DNA from: Candidatus Nitrososphaera gargensis Ga9.2
GTDB taxonomy: Archaea; Thermoproteota; Nitrososphaeria; Nitrososphaerales; Nitrososphaeraceae
DNA length: 64,000 bases
Direction of reading: 5' to 3'
Assembly: GCF_000303155.1 (NCBI RefSeq)
Contig: NC_018719.1
Location: forward strand, 186,001-250,000
A program made the position numbers and the translations under genes. Position 1 is the stretch's first letter; every line of letters begins with the position of its first letter. The notes beneath the pieces were generated by a model, which was given only the letters and a program-made list of their open reading frames with translations, did not search any database and was not told where the DNA came from. This document shows, in pieces, positions 1 through 8,146 of this stretch.

Positions 1-45
1 TAAGCCGCCTACTCCAACAAAGAGAACCGTAAGTACTGTGTCCAT
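1..45 (-). CDS. N-terminus of a membrane protein, cut by window edge
   Basis: Fifteen codons of a gene running leftwards out of the window. The start ATG is preceded by a GGAG-type ribosome site (GATGAGGAGATC) about 7 bases upstream. The visible residues MDTVLTVLFVGVGGL are hydrophobic and Gly-rich like a first transmembrane helix. A CrcB-type fluoride channel begins similarly, but 15 residues cannot settle it. Confidence 0.5.
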   Translation of the reverse strand, partial: MDTVLTVLFVGVGGL

Positions 46-255
46 TTGATCTCCTCATCAATACTATGACAACAGCGCATGTGAACCTTTGTAATATTTA
101 TAAAATTTCAAAAAAACTTTTTACATCTAATACATCTGTTTTATGGGTGATCACTGATATTATTATAATAATTGAATGCAATAGATGAGATGAGAATTTT
201 TCTATATTTATATTGACTTAAATACATTAAGACCCAGTCTAGCAATCTTCTACAT

Positions 256-462
256 TTACTCTGTATGTACCAGATAGTATCTTTCTATTGTGTCACCAGT
301 ATGACGCAGAACGCCTTTTGCATCGAGACCGTCCTGTGCGCGTCTTACCACACCCCTCCTTTTCAATCTGGTATCCCTAGTAATTTCAGCGGCAGTGGAA
401 TTAACATGTTTTCTTAGGAAAAGCATGACTAGCTCCTCATTGGGTGTAAAATATTTAGGCAT
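256..462 (-). CDS. small winged-helix protein
   Basis: A 68-residue basic protein. The N-terminal helix (NEELVMLFLRKHV) is followed by a helix-turn-helix-like stretch (STAAEITRDTRLKRRGVVRRA) and a short wing (VLRHTGDTIERYYLV), the usual order of a minimal winged-helix DNA-binding domain. Nothing else is attached, so it would act as a small repressor or chromatin-type factor. The target is unknown. It stands alone, with about 200 bases of AT-rich intergenic DNA on its right-hand reading of the first gene. Confidence 0.5.
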   Translation of the reverse strand: MPKYFTPNEELVMLFLRKHVNSTAAEITRDTRLKRRGVVRRAQDGLDAKGVLRHTGDTIERYYLVHTE

Positions 463-491
463 GATTATCTATTATATTGAGATGCCTGCCT

Positions 492-671
492 TTATTGCGT
501 CTGTCTATCTTTTTGGTTAATAACACCAAACATCCGTTTGACGAGCTGATAACTACTGTTATGACATTGACAGGCACACATTTCCGTATTGTCTGAACCG
601 CTTATTACCGTCTTGACGATGCCTGCGCAGGAATCATGTTCGTTTTGAATGCAAAAGTCAGAATTGCCCAT
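492..671 (-). CDS. small Cys/His-rich protein
   Basis: The ATG at 671 gives 59 residues; a longer reading to 734 would overlap the neighbouring gene by 26 bases, so I prefer the shorter. The pattern C-x5-HDSC-G ... CACQCH looks like a metal-binding site. Short proteins with an 'EHxxCxG...CxCxCH' signature recur in Nitrososphaera-type genomes (from memory). Function unknown. Confidence 0.45.
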   Translation of the reverse strand: MGNSDFCIQNEHDSCAGIVKTVISGSDNTEMCACQCHNSSYQLVKRMFGVINQKDRQTQ

Positions 672-708
672 GATATCAAGTAGTATCGAGTAGTTAAGTA
701 GGTTGCTG

Positions 709-1011
709 TCATGTTTGCTCTTCCAGTGGGGCAATCATTTCTATAACAAGATCGTTGTTACAATGAGGACACTTTAAGGGAAATCTTTCTTCTATTTCCA
801 TCAAGTCACTGCCATCAGAAGAGCATCTGCCTTCGAATTCCTTATCCTGAATATCTGCATGTACAAACTTTGCTTCTTTTTTGCATATGAAAAGCCGATA
901 TTCAGCATAATCCAAGTTAGTATCTGTAAGGATTTGGTCAAGGTCTGAGCTACCAAGCGGCAATTTCGATTCATAGCCACAGCCCTTGCACGTAAAATGA
1001 TAAATTTGCAA
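709..1011 (-). CDS. zinc-ribbon protein, unknown function
   Basis: A 100-residue protein with two Cys pairs far apart: CKGC at residues 8-11 and CPHC near residue 80, suggesting one zinc ribbon closed by the protein ends. The acidic middle carries two extra Cys residues. Unknown role; it lies 6 bases downstream of the PRC-barrel-like gene in the same direction and may be co-transcribed with it. Confidence 0.55.
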   Translation of the reverse strand: MQIYHFTCKGCGYESKLPLGSSDLDQILTDTNLDYAEYRLFICKKEAKFVHADIQDKEFEGRCSSDGSDLMEIEERFPLKCPHCNNDLVIEMIAPLEEQT

Positions 1012-1017
1012 TATAGC

Positions 1018-1580
1018 TTATTGTCCTTCCTCGGCCAGCTTGTCTATCGGCTCACCAGTTGGCAGAGGAGCATTTCTATCTACCCCATACTTCAATAATT
1101 CTGGAAAGTCTATCCCAACTATGACGTTTCTGCCTGCTGCCACTATCTCTGATTTTGGTATATCAAACCTGTAGTCATAGTGACCAAACACCACAATCTT
1201 ATCGTCAGTTTCCTTCACAACATGGCCTACATGGTCTTCGTTGTTTGTCCTGACACCTTTGTTGAATAGTGACTTTGGATATTCTCTTTCGTAGCTTGCC
1301 AAATCAATATTTTCTACCTTTGTCCAAGGGTCTTTTGTCGCTTTTCCTGTGGGAAGTGGTTCTTCTCTGCTAATCTTGAACCTTTTTGCAATATCGTACA
1401 CCGGTAGATCAATCAGGACATTACCGCTGGTAAATCTGATTTCAGACTTCGGAATATCGTATCTGTCGTCTCCCCGCCGAATACTACAATCTTATCGTCA
1501 GTCTCTCTTACAACATGTCCTATGTGGGGCGAATCAAGCGCCTTAACACCTTTGTTAAAATATTTTCCTGAAGTCATCAT
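1018..1580 (-). pseudogene. tandem PRC-barrel/DUF2171-like protein, one frameshift
   Basis: Two frames make one protein. Codons from the ATG at 1580 encode MMTSGKYFNKGV...IGHVVRETDDKIVVFGG. After a one-base loss near 1475 (GGCGGGGAGACGACAG) the other frame continues RYDIPKSEI...LPVYDIAKRFKI and runs to 1018. The restored product of about 187 residues has two copies of one unit: FNKGV - (I/V)GHVV(R/K)ETDDKIVVFG - (R/Y)(Y/F)DIPKSEI - APLPTG/EPLPTG. The unit resembles PRC-barrel or DUF2171 beta-barrels. The second half alone forms a 127-residue open frame. Whether the frameshift is real or a base-calling loss cannot be told here. Confidence 0.6.
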
Positions 1581-1682
1581 GTAACGTTACGTGAAGGTAC
1601 TATTTAACAAGAACAGCCTTTATACGTCTAATACATCATTGTTATTACTTTATGTTCGAATTGGGATAGTTCATATGAACTG

Positions 1683-1850
1683 TTAGAAGTTCTTCTTTAG
1701 CGCATTTAGCTTATCCATCAATTCAGTCTGATTTCTCTCAAGCGATTCCACACGGTCTTTCAGGTTCTTGACTATTATACTCAATCGGCTTATCTCTGCG
1801 TTTGGGCTGGAACTAAGCGAATCCAGCTGATCGTATTCTCTTTTGTCCAT
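1683..1850 (-). CDS. short coiled-coil protein
   Basis: A 55-residue open frame from the ATG at 1850. After the acidic N-terminus the rest is a continuous heptad-like helix (I-SRL-II-NL-DRV-SLE--Q-EL-DKL--L), as in small coiled-coil or prefoldin-like proteins. It sits alone in the 1581-2135 gap. No function can be assigned. Confidence 0.5.
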   Translation of the reverse strand: MDKREYDQLDSLSSSPNAEISRLSIIVKNLKDRVESLERNQTELMDKLNALKKNF

Positions 1851-2135
1851 GCTTTTTACCATAACTACTTTGGTACTTGGCGCTTTTAACCTTTAAAACT
1901 AGCAGCGTAAACTAAAATGGTAAACTATTGCTGTTAGGGCATCATCCAGTATATGCCACATATGCGCATGCTGCTTTTACAATGATATAATTAATGCAGA
2001 GTTTTGTGCGTATTACCTATTCCAACAGTGATTTCGCTTTCGAGCATCTGTCTACCTTTTTCCTGCCTGCAGTCCCTTTTACGTGTTCGGAGGAAGATGG
2101 TAATTGTTTTAATATTTATTGATAGACTGCATTAT

Positions 2136-2564
2136 GTGTCGTCACCCGTAGATCGCAATTGCCTGTCATATGATATAGCCATCGAGCGAGCAAAGAACAA
2201 GCTCAAGCAACTGGTAGCCCCTCCAAATACGCAATTAGTCAACGAATATGCCGCGCTGATGAGAAAGGAATTTGATGCAATAGAGCAGTTTGTTTACAAC
2301 AACAAGACTCCGCCGGAGGATATAGAGAAGCTTGATGATGCGCTAAAAGCAAAATATGGCATTGATCCGGATGCAGATCTAAGCAGCTACGTTGGCGACA
2401 AGCTGCACATTATTGTTAAAGCTGGAAGGGAGCTAAACATATGCCCTTGCTGTGATGGCTTGAAAGCACATATTATTCCTGAGAGAACTAGTGCCAGTGG
2501 GAACAGCTTCAAAGAAGAGAGCTATGATTGTCAAACATGCCACGGAACAGGTACTCTAGCATAG
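2136..2564 (+). CDS. protein with DnaJ-like zinc motif
   Basis: An open frame extends up to 2004, but its first 40 residues look non-coding. A TATA-like TTTTAATATTTATTG at about 2108 lies 25 bases before the GTG at 2136, so I start there (142 residues). The N-terminal two thirds is helical and charged. The C-terminus carries CPCCDG and CQTCHGTG, close to the CxxCxGxG repeats of DnaJ zinc centres. Likely a thaumarchaeal-type small zinc protein; role unknown. Confidence 0.5.
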   Translation: MSSPVDRNCLSYDIAIERAKNKLKQLVAPPNTQLVNEYAALMRKEFDAIEQFVYNNKTPPEDIEKLDDALKAKYGIDPDADLSSYVGDKLHIIVKAGRELNICPCCDGLKAHIIPERTSASGNSFKEESYDCQTCHGTGTLA

Positions 2565-2586
2565 TCAATTATTAGCGACGACTTAA

Positions 2587-2796
2587 TCAGGAGTGGGAAA
2601 TCTCTTTGAACGATGGCGATGCTCCCACAAACTTTGCGATTTTATGCTTTAGAATGACTTCATGCTCTTTGCCGCAATCATTACATCTTAGTCGCACTCG
2701 GCCAGAAATGCTCCTGTATTTTGGTTTTATTACATGATCTTCTGCGATGCACTCCATAACATTACCGCAACTGCAGGAGAAAGACTGTTTTACCAC
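2587..2796 (-). CDS. zinc-ribbon protein
   Basis: A 69-residue protein with CSCG near residue 8 and CNDC near residue 38, a classic two-knuckle ribbon. It converges with the upstream plus-strand gene (22-base gap). Function unknown. Confidence 0.5.
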   Translation of the reverse strand: MVKQSFSCSCGNVMECIAEDHVIKPKYRSISGRVRLRCNDCGKEHEVILKHKIAKFVGASPSFKEISHS

Positions 2797-2838
2797 TGAC
2801 TGATCTAGTGTCCCGATGCTCTTAAGGATTAGTAGGGT

Positions 2839-3024
2839 CTAGCGCGAACTAACTACATACTTGGCGTCAGAGAGACACTTGTCGCAATACCTCTGGATTA
2901 TTACTGCTCCATCTAGCTGAAACAATGCTTCTGTCGTAGCTACTGCTGCACAAACAATGCAATAACCCGGCGACCTGTTCTTGCTTGCCAGCACAGGCCT
3001 TGTCCCATAAGGTCTTATCGCCAT
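2839..3024 (-). CDS. small CxxC/CxxC protein
   Basis: Starts at the ATG at 3024, just after the stop of the RAM-domain gene (a TTG at 3030 would overlap it). About 61 residues with CIVC and CDKC spaced by some 28 residues. Probably co-transcribed with the RAM-domain gene. Unknown function. Confidence 0.45.
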   Translation of the reverse strand: MAIRPYGTRPVLASKNRSPGYCIVCAAVATTEALFQLDGAVIIQRYCDKCLSDAKYVVSSR

Positions 3025-3026
3025 TA

Positions 3027-3281
3027 TCAAACTGCCCCAGCCAAAGATTTCGAATCTTCAGCTACAATCATTGTCAAACTTGATCTGACATTATCAATCC
3101 TCCTGATTTTCTTTACTAGCATTACTATGTTTTCCTTCGATTCTTCAGTTACTTTTGCCACGATATCGTAGATGCCAGATACCTGCACAGCATCAGAAAC
3201 GCCTGCAATCGTCTTCATCTCATTGATGATTTCAGGCCCTGCTCCAATGTCACAATTCAAAAACACAAAAGCTCTTGACAT
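3027..3281 (-). CDS. stand-alone Lrp/AsnC ligand-binding (RAM) domain
   Basis: Start chosen at the ATG at 3281 (MSRAFVFLN); an in-frame upstream start at 3296 also exists. About 84 residues show the RAM fold pattern: a first strand (AFVFLNCDIG), helix (IINEMKTIAGV), strand with VSGIYDIVAKV, helix, and last strand SSLTMIVAE. There is no DNA-binding helix-turn-helix, so it is a one-domain SARP-type member that could sense an amino acid or pair with full Lrp proteins. A similar gene is divergent on the other side. Confidence 0.75.
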   Translation of the reverse strand: MSRAFVFLNCDIGAGPEIINEMKTIAGVSDAVQVSGIYDIVAKVTEESKENIVMLVKKIRRIDNVRSSLTMIVAEDSKSLAGAV

Positions 3282-3452
3282 GTTTATCATGCACATTACG
3301 AGTATAAAAGGAAATGAGGGATCGGGCGGTTAATAAAAGCCGTAAATCCGCATTGTTTCATTATTGAGCACAGTGTCGTCTAGTTTTTATCATAGAATTA
3401 GATTGATAATTAATCTGTTGCAAATACACAGTCTTTAATACGTGTTTTGCGA

Positions 3453-3695
3453 ATGTACAATGAACTTATGGTTTCTGCATTTGTGCTGGTTAATTGCCAC
3501 TTTCCATTTGACGTAAAGATTGCGGATGAGGTATCAAAATTACCATTTGTATCAAATGTTTACAGAACAGAAGGAAGATACGACCTTTTAATCAAGCTGA
3601 ATGCAGACACCGAAGACAAGCTGAAAGAAAGGATTTCTGGCGATATCAATACGATACATGGAATTGATGCCACAATCACATTAACTATTGCATAG
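3453..3695 (+). CDS. second stand-alone RAM-domain protein
   Basis: About 80 residues from the ATG at 3453; an internal ATG at 3468 (MVSAFVLVN) aligns best with the neighbour. The order is the same: AFVLVNCHFP, DEVSKLPFVSNVYRTEGRYDLLIKL, then ITLTIA. No helix-turn-helix. It is divergent from the first RAM gene with about 170 bases between, and the two could form hetero-oligomers, as RAM domains do. Ligand unknown. Confidence 0.75.
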   Translation: MYNELMVSAFVLVNCHFPFDVKIADEVSKLPFVSNVYRTEGRYDLLIKLNADTEDKLKERISGDINTIHGIDATITLTIA

Positions 3696-3808
3696 AATGA
3701 ATCAAGTCCTTTCCAGTGTAAATCTAAATGAACGAACAGATTCACATTCGGCGCAAAACTTGGACTTTACTGTGATACGAGAAAAAATGAACTCTTTCGA
3801 CAATGAGT

Positions 3809-4528
3809 TCAAATGCCTCTCCCTACGCCTCTGCTTCCATACGTCCACAAGAGGCCGCAGATGATGCCAAGCGCAAACCAGAAAACAGTCATTGACAGCG
3901 AAATGGCAGACCTCCACCCGCTGACGATGGGCTGTGGCAGGAACGAATCGTCCTCGCTCTGAAAGTCAGGGAATACAAAGAACGCCCCGGCTATCGCCAC
4001 AAGGTAGAGCGCGGCGGCTCCAAGCGCCTTCTCCTTCCTCTTTACCTTGCGGAAGCCAAAGGCTATGGCAAGGGCGGCCAGCCCTGACACTGCAGTGTAT
4101 CCTGCAAGAAGCATCTGGTAGATGCCGGCTGCTTCTGGGTCAAACGTCGCCTCGGGACTTGGGGGATACTTTACAGCAGGTATGACGTAAAGCACAAACC
4201 ACGCAATGCCGGCTATAATGAGAGCAGCCTTGAGCGGGCTTGCCCTGATCCTGCCAACCACAAAGGTGACTCCTGCACCTGCACCGGCCGCAAGCCCTAC
4301 TATTACAGAGCCGTACAGCTGCGAAAAATAGATCGACTGCAGCCGGTCGTCAAACTCTTCTTCGAAAAACTCGCTCTCTGCAAGCAGGTTTTCAAGCTCA
4401 ATGTCTGCAAGGGCGGCAGTATAAGGCCGCACAAGCGCCACGTTGATCCCTGCAAGGATGCCGCCTGCGACAAGCCCGGCCATAATAGAAAGCCCAAAAG
4501 CCCTGCCCGTCTGCAAAGTCTCCATCAT
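3809..4528 (-). CDS. cbtA: CbtA-family cobalt transporter subunit
   Basis: A 239-residue membrane protein with about six hydrophobic segments. It starts with a Gly-rich helix (GLSIMAGLVAGGILAGIN) and has the family-like VIPAVKYPPSPEA stretch after the fourth helix, followed by a DPEAAG turn. Length and segment order match CbtA, predicted to import cobalt for cobalamin. The upstream partner gene overlaps its start by 4 bases. A PduO adenosyltransferase 4 kb away and a BtuF-like protein at 36.6 kb fit a B12-using cell. No CbtB-type Cu/His-rich subunit is adjacent. Confidence 0.75.
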   Translation of the reverse strand: MMETLQTGRAFGLSIMAGLVAGGILAGINVALVRPYTAALADIELENLLAESEFFEEEFDDRLQSIYFSQLYGSVIVGLAAGAGAGVTFVVGRIRASPLKAALIIAGIAWFVLYVIPAVKYPPSPEATFDPEAAGIYQMLLAGYTAVSGLAALAIAFGFRKVKRKEKALGAAALYLVAIAGAFFVFPDFQSEDDSFLPQPIVSGWRSAISLSMTVFWFALGIICGLLWTYGSRGVGRGI

Positions 4529-4773
4529 AGCTCTTCATCAAGCTCTTCAATCGCGCCGGCCTTGGATATTTCGTGCAGGCGCATGGCAACCCTCCTGCGG
4601 TACTCATTGCTGTTTATGACGCCCTTTTCGTCGAGCATCTCCACAAGGACCGTCAGCCGGGCGCTCAGCTCTTCATTTTCGCTCAGCTCCTTGCCCGTCA
4701 CCTTTTTCGGCTCTACAAGGTCGTCGCCGTCAGCACCATGCTCGCGCCGCCTTTTCTTCTTGCCAGCAGTCAT
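4525..4773 (-). CDS. small soluble protein coupled to cbtA
   Basis: 82 residues. A Lys/Arg-rich start (GKKKRRR) precedes an acidic helical region with LTVLVEMLDEKGVINSNEY and a C-terminal EELDEEL. The stop overlaps the CbtA start by 4 bases, so translation is probably coupled. I do not recognise the family with confidence; the 'ExLxEKGxI' stretch resembles nitrile-hydratase-like segments that sometimes accompany CbtA. Cytosolic. Confidence 0.5.
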   Translation of the reverse strand: MTAGKKKRRREHGADGDDLVEPKKVTGKELSENEELSARLTVLVEMLDEKGVINSNEYRRRVAMRLHEISKAGAIEELDEEL

Positions 4774-4889
4774 CCAGCGAGAATACGCAAGGCGCAGTAT
4801 ATAATCATGGCATCCTCTCGTAAATGGTACGGGGTTCCTAATGCCATCGATGGTACTCCCACCTTAACATTAGAGGGTTAACCAAAACC

Positions 4890-5264
4890 CTACCTATTTT
4901 GCGCCCGATTTGTTATCCTGTTCTTCCAATAGCTCGGTATACGCACCTTCTGGATGTTGGGCGGAAGCTTTCCTTGTCTTTGCAGTCGCTTAAGTGCAAA
5001 GAAAGAGTTCCATGCTTCCTGTAGTTTCTTCAGTAGTGCCTGACCTTTTCCCGTACCAATTGCTTTGAAGTATTCAGAATGTTTTAGTGTCTTACATTGC
5101 TCGTGGTATGTAGGTATCTTATGATGTTTGAAGTATGCCTGCCTTCGTTCATAGTTTGCCGCATTCCACAATAGTGATGATTGTTCCGCCAGTCTGCGCA
5201 GCTCTATCTCCTGAGATTTAGGAGGTTTGAGTAGAACTACATCAGTCCTGAGCACATAATGCAT
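4890..5264 (-). pseudogene. TnpB (IS605-type OrfB) N-terminal fragment
   Basis: The 124 residues match only the start of a TnpB protein: LRRLAEQSSLLWNAANYERR, then YFKAIGTGKGQALLKKLQEAW and FFALKRL, typical of the helical N-terminal domain. Full TnpB is about 370-420 residues with RuvC DED and zinc motifs; all of that is absent. The frame ends abruptly at 4890. This is a relic of an IS200/IS605-type element. No terminal hairpins or TnpA gene were recognised around it. Confidence 0.75.
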
Positions 5265-5324
5265 GGTTAGACAAGTACCTAAAATGTGTCACGCCAGAGC
5301 CTGTTGGCTTACGCTTGGCAATCG

Positions 5325-5741
5325 TCAGTCGAGTAGTAGTTTGAGGACCTTGGCTATTACCTTGTCATGCTGCGCCTTCTTTTCAATAGAGATTAGAATT
5401 AGGTAGTCGCCGTACGGGAACGATGCTATCTTGATCTTTTCGCGCTCTGACATGGTATAGATGGTCTTGCCATACTCTGGATCAAACTCTGACCGCATGG
5501 CATTTCTAAGCGCGAATTCAAGGTAGAGCTTGCGCCTGTCCTCCCTCGGCTCAAGCGGCTTGATACCTTTGCGCATGCCGCCGGCCACAAGCGTACCCAT
5601 CTTGTCTATGGCTCCGACAAACCTGATGTTGCTATCGGCCGCGAATATCCTATCGCATAGCTTGTCAAGGTCGTCGCTTGCAGGCAACGGCAATATGATG
5701 CCAGAGTAGGTTAATAATGTTTTAAATATCGTCGCCAGCAT
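5325..5741 (-). CDS. DUF6659-like thaumarchaeal protein
   Basis: 138 residues if started at 5741. The core reads LDKLCDRIFAAD-x-IRFVGAIDKMG-LVAGGMRKGIKPL, then RNAMRSEFD and a C-terminal ASFPYGDYLILISIE strand. This is the pattern of a Thaumarchaeota-restricted roadblock/PAS-like family (DUF6659) of unknown role. The first 12 residues may not be translated, because a shared TATA-like TTTTAAAT lies within those codons; TTG starts at about 5692-5698 are alternatives. Divergent from the next gene. Confidence 0.65.
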   Translation of the reverse strand: MLATIFKTLLTYSGIILPLPASDDLDKLCDRIFAADSNIRFVGAIDKMGTLVAGGMRKGIKPLEPREDRRKLYLEFALRNAMRSEFDPEYGKTIYTMSEREKIKIASFPYGDYLILISIEKKAQHDKVIAKVLKLLLD

Positions 5742-5756
5742 ATGCTATCTTCAAAT

Positions 5757-6122
5757 ATGTCTGATGCGGCGACAAGGGAGATGGACTGGTACCTGCGAGA
5801 TCATTTGTATAGGCAGTCAAATACGGGAAAAGCCGCATTCAGGCGAGAATCGCTGCCAAGCGAGATGGCCACCCTCTACCTCAGGTACAGGAACGCCGAC
5901 CTTCAGCAGCTGTCGCAGCTGATGGTCCCTGTCATTGACAATCTGGTTGCAAGGAATGTTCTTGAGCAGCAGGATGGAAACGAGCTAAGGCTTGCGGGCC
6001 GGCTGACCCGCCTCCAGTGTGCAAAATGCTTTTACATCAACTATTTGGCAGAGGCCGAGCAAAGGGCGTGCCTCCGGTGCCAGCACATCGAGCTTCACGA
6101 TTTTCCAAAGAAGAAAGCTTGA
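5757..6122 (+). CDS. hypothetical protein with C-terminal zinc ribbon
   Basis: From the ATG at 5757: 121 residues. The N-terminal part is helical and looks like a winged-helix (LSQLMVPVIDNLVARNVLEQQDGNELRLAGRL). The C-terminus has CAKC and CLRC about 22 residues apart, a zinc ribbon. A DNA- or RNA-binding role is plausible. The TATA-like TTTTAAAT at about 5720 would serve it. Confidence 0.5.
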   Translation: MSDAATREMDWYLRDHLYRQSNTGKAAFRRESLPSEMATLYLRYRNADLQQLSQLMVPVIDNLVARNVLEQQDGNELRLAGRLTRLQCAKCFYINYLAEAEQRACLRCQHIELHDFPKKKA

Positions 6123-6158
6123 TATGAACAACTCCAGCAAGGCTTGTAGTTAGTTAGA

Positions 6159-7484
6159 GTGCAGCTGCAGAGCAGAAAAAAGTGGACGGTCAACGGCACG
6201 TCCCGGATAAGGCCGGCGCAGGAGACTCTGGAGAAGGTCGTCCCGATATCAAAGAGGATAGGCGTCACCCGGCTTGCCGACATCACCGACATGGACGTGC
6301 TCCGCATCCCAAACTACTCGGCCGTGGTGCCCGGCACCGAAGACTATATTTGGGTTTACAGCGGCAAGGGCCCGACGAGGGAACACGCAATGGCAAGCGC
6401 CCTCATGGAGAGCATCGAGCGTTATTCATCGCTGCCATCATCAGGCGGGCCTCGCAATTTTATCCGGTCAAGCTACGCCGAGCTGTCCAAGATCCACAAG
6501 GTACTCCATCCTGACAGCATAGTAGAGCCGGTAAGGTTCGAGTACCGCGACGACATGCTGATGGACTGGCTCCCCGGCTACGACGTTATCAGCGGTGAAC
6601 AGGTAATGGTTCCCGCGTCGATTGCGCTCTTTCGTTATACGCCGCCACCGCCGGCCGTCAACCCGTTTGCATATTTCCACACAAACGGCCTTGCGTCAGG
6701 CAACGTGGTAGAAGAAGCGATATGCCATGCGCTGTGCGAGGTTATAGAGCGGGACGCCATGAGCCTTGCAGAGCTGCGGGCGAGCGCGATCCCATTCCAC
6801 ATTTTAAGAACGGTGCACCATTCGCTCAATTCGGCAGGCATATGTGTGCCCCCGATCCCGGCAGACAGGTTCGTCGACGACCCAAGCGTATTTCCAGACG
6901 TCGACATTTCAGAAATCGACTTCGAGCCTGCAAGGAACCTCGCAGACAGGTTCAGCCGCGCCGGCATTTCGCTCACCATAAAGGACATCACCTCTGACAT
7001 TGGAATCCCAACGTTCAACGCAAGCAGCGTCGAGTGGGTCACCCACGACTATGGCTACCTTGCAGAGGGGCATGGCACGCACCCTGACGCAAGAATCGCG
7101 CTATTGCGAGCGATCACCGAGGTATCGCAGACAAGGGCCGCCAACATACAGGGGGCGCGTGACGACCTGCGCAAGATAAAGTACAGCGAGCAGAACACCG
7201 ACGACCAGCGCGCCTGGCAGTTCATGCCGTCCACAAAAAGGATCAAGTTTTCGCAGGTGCAGACCTTCTTTAATGAAGACATACTTGACGATATCAAGCT
7301 CATCCTCTCAAGGCTCAAGAGCGTCGGGCTCACTCAGGCTATAATCGTCGACCTTACAAACCCTGATATTGGAATTCCTGTGGTCAGGGCGATAGTGCCA
7401 GGGCTAGAAACCTTCAAGATAACCAAGTCAGTGATGGGCATGCGCGCAAGGGCGTGTTTTGGACAATGGAAAAGAAGCCAGTAA
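6159..7484 (+). CDS. ycaO: YcaO-domain cyclodehydratase/thioamidation enzyme
   Basis: 441 residues from a GTG start. YcaO enzymes use ATP to activate a backbone amide; with TfuA they introduce thioamides. The ATP-site helices are visible: ASALMESIERYSS (residues 75-90), EEAICHALCEVIERDAMSL (190-210) and RIALLRAITEVSQTRAANIQG (310-330). The next gene overlaps its end by 19 bases and encodes the TfuA partner. The best-known archaeal substrate, methyl-coenzyme M reductase, is not expected in an ammonia oxidiser, so the target here is open. No precursor peptide gene was seen nearby. Confidence 0.85.
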   Translation: MQLQSRKKWTVNGTSRIRPAQETLEKVVPISKRIGVTRLADITDMDVLRIPNYSAVVPGTEDYIWVYSGKGPTREHAMASALMESIERYSSLPSSGGPRNFIRSSYAELSKIHKVLHPDSIVEPVRFEYRDDMLMDWLPGYDVISGEQVMVPASIALFRYTPPPPAVNPFAYFHTNGLASGNVVEEAICHALCEVIERDAMSLAELRASAIPFHILRTVHHSLNSAGICVPPIPADRFVDDPSVFPDVDISEIDFEPARNLADRFSRAGISLTIKDITSDIGIPTFNASSVEWVTHDYGYLAEGHGTHPDARIALLRAITEVSQTRAANIQGARDDLRKIKYSEQNTDDQRAWQFMPSTKRIKFSQVQTFFNEDILDDIKLILSRLKSVGLTQAIIVDLTNPDIGIPVVRAIVPGLETFKITKSVMGMRARACFGQWKRSQ

Positions 7485-8146
7485 TATTCCTCGGGCCTTC
7501 GTTGAGCCACGAAAAGGCGAGGAAAATCTTTGCTGACGCAGATTACAGGCCGCCTGCGAAAAAGGGCGACTTTTTGCGCCTTGCCGCAGACCCCACAGGC
7601 GTCAAGCTGGTCGGGTTTGTCGACGGCGTGTTTTTGCAGGACTACCCGCCCACCCCTATTGAAGTGTATCAGCTGGCCAGAAAGGAAGGGGTACTTTTGG
7701 CCGGCGCCGCAAGCCTTGGCGCGTTGCGAGCAGTAGAGCTGGAAAAGTTTGGGATGGTAGGGATCGGCAGAATATTCCAGCTGTACAAGACAGGCAAGGT
7801 GAACGCGGACGACGAAGTGGCAGTCACATTTGCGCCGGAAGGCGACTACCTGCTCCAGTCAGAGGCCATGATAGACATACGTTACAACCTCTACCTCGCG
7901 CACAAAAAGGGCGTCATTGGCAAAAAGACAAAAAGTGCGCTGACCCATGTGGCAAAAAGGATCTATTTCCCGCACCGCAACTATCCCAACATTATTGAAG
8001 AGGCAAGAGGCAGGTATCCCGCGCTTGCCGGCGAGGTCGATTCCTTTGGCAGCTATATCGCGTCAAACAGAAAGAGCCTCAAGGAAATGGACGCGATGAT
8101 GCTTGTAAAATTCCTAAAGGAGCGGTACGAGTCTCTACTACTCTGA
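7466..8146 (+). CDS. tfuA: TfuA-like protein, YcaO partner
   Basis: The ATG at 7466 gives MEKKPVIFLGPSLSHEKAR, the typical TfuA start (226 residues); an upstream GTG at 7454 is less likely. Core motifs are DGVFLQDYPPTPIEV and GVLLAGAASLGALRAVELE. TfuA is thought to help deliver sulfur for YcaO-dependent thioamide formation (known from thioviridamide and McrA modification). It is translationally coupled to ycaO. Its 3' end overlaps a convergent response-regulator gene by 9 bases. Confidence 0.85.
   Translation: MEKKPVIFLGPSLSHEKARKIFADADYRPPAKKGDFLRLAADPTGVKLVGFVDGVFLQDYPPTPIEVYQLARKEGVLLAGAASLGALRAVELEKFGMVGIGRIFQLYKTGKVNADDEVAVTFAPEGDYLLQSEAMIDIRYNLYLAHKKGVIGKKTKSALTHVAKRIYFPHRNYPNIIEEARGRYPALAGEVDSFGSYIASNRKSLKEMDAMMLVKFLKERYESLLL

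Noticed and set aside
4573-4881. Plus-strand frame ending in a TnpB-like tail
   Set aside because: It overlaps the coding frame next to cbtA, and the tail resemblance is too short to support a TnpB C-terminus.
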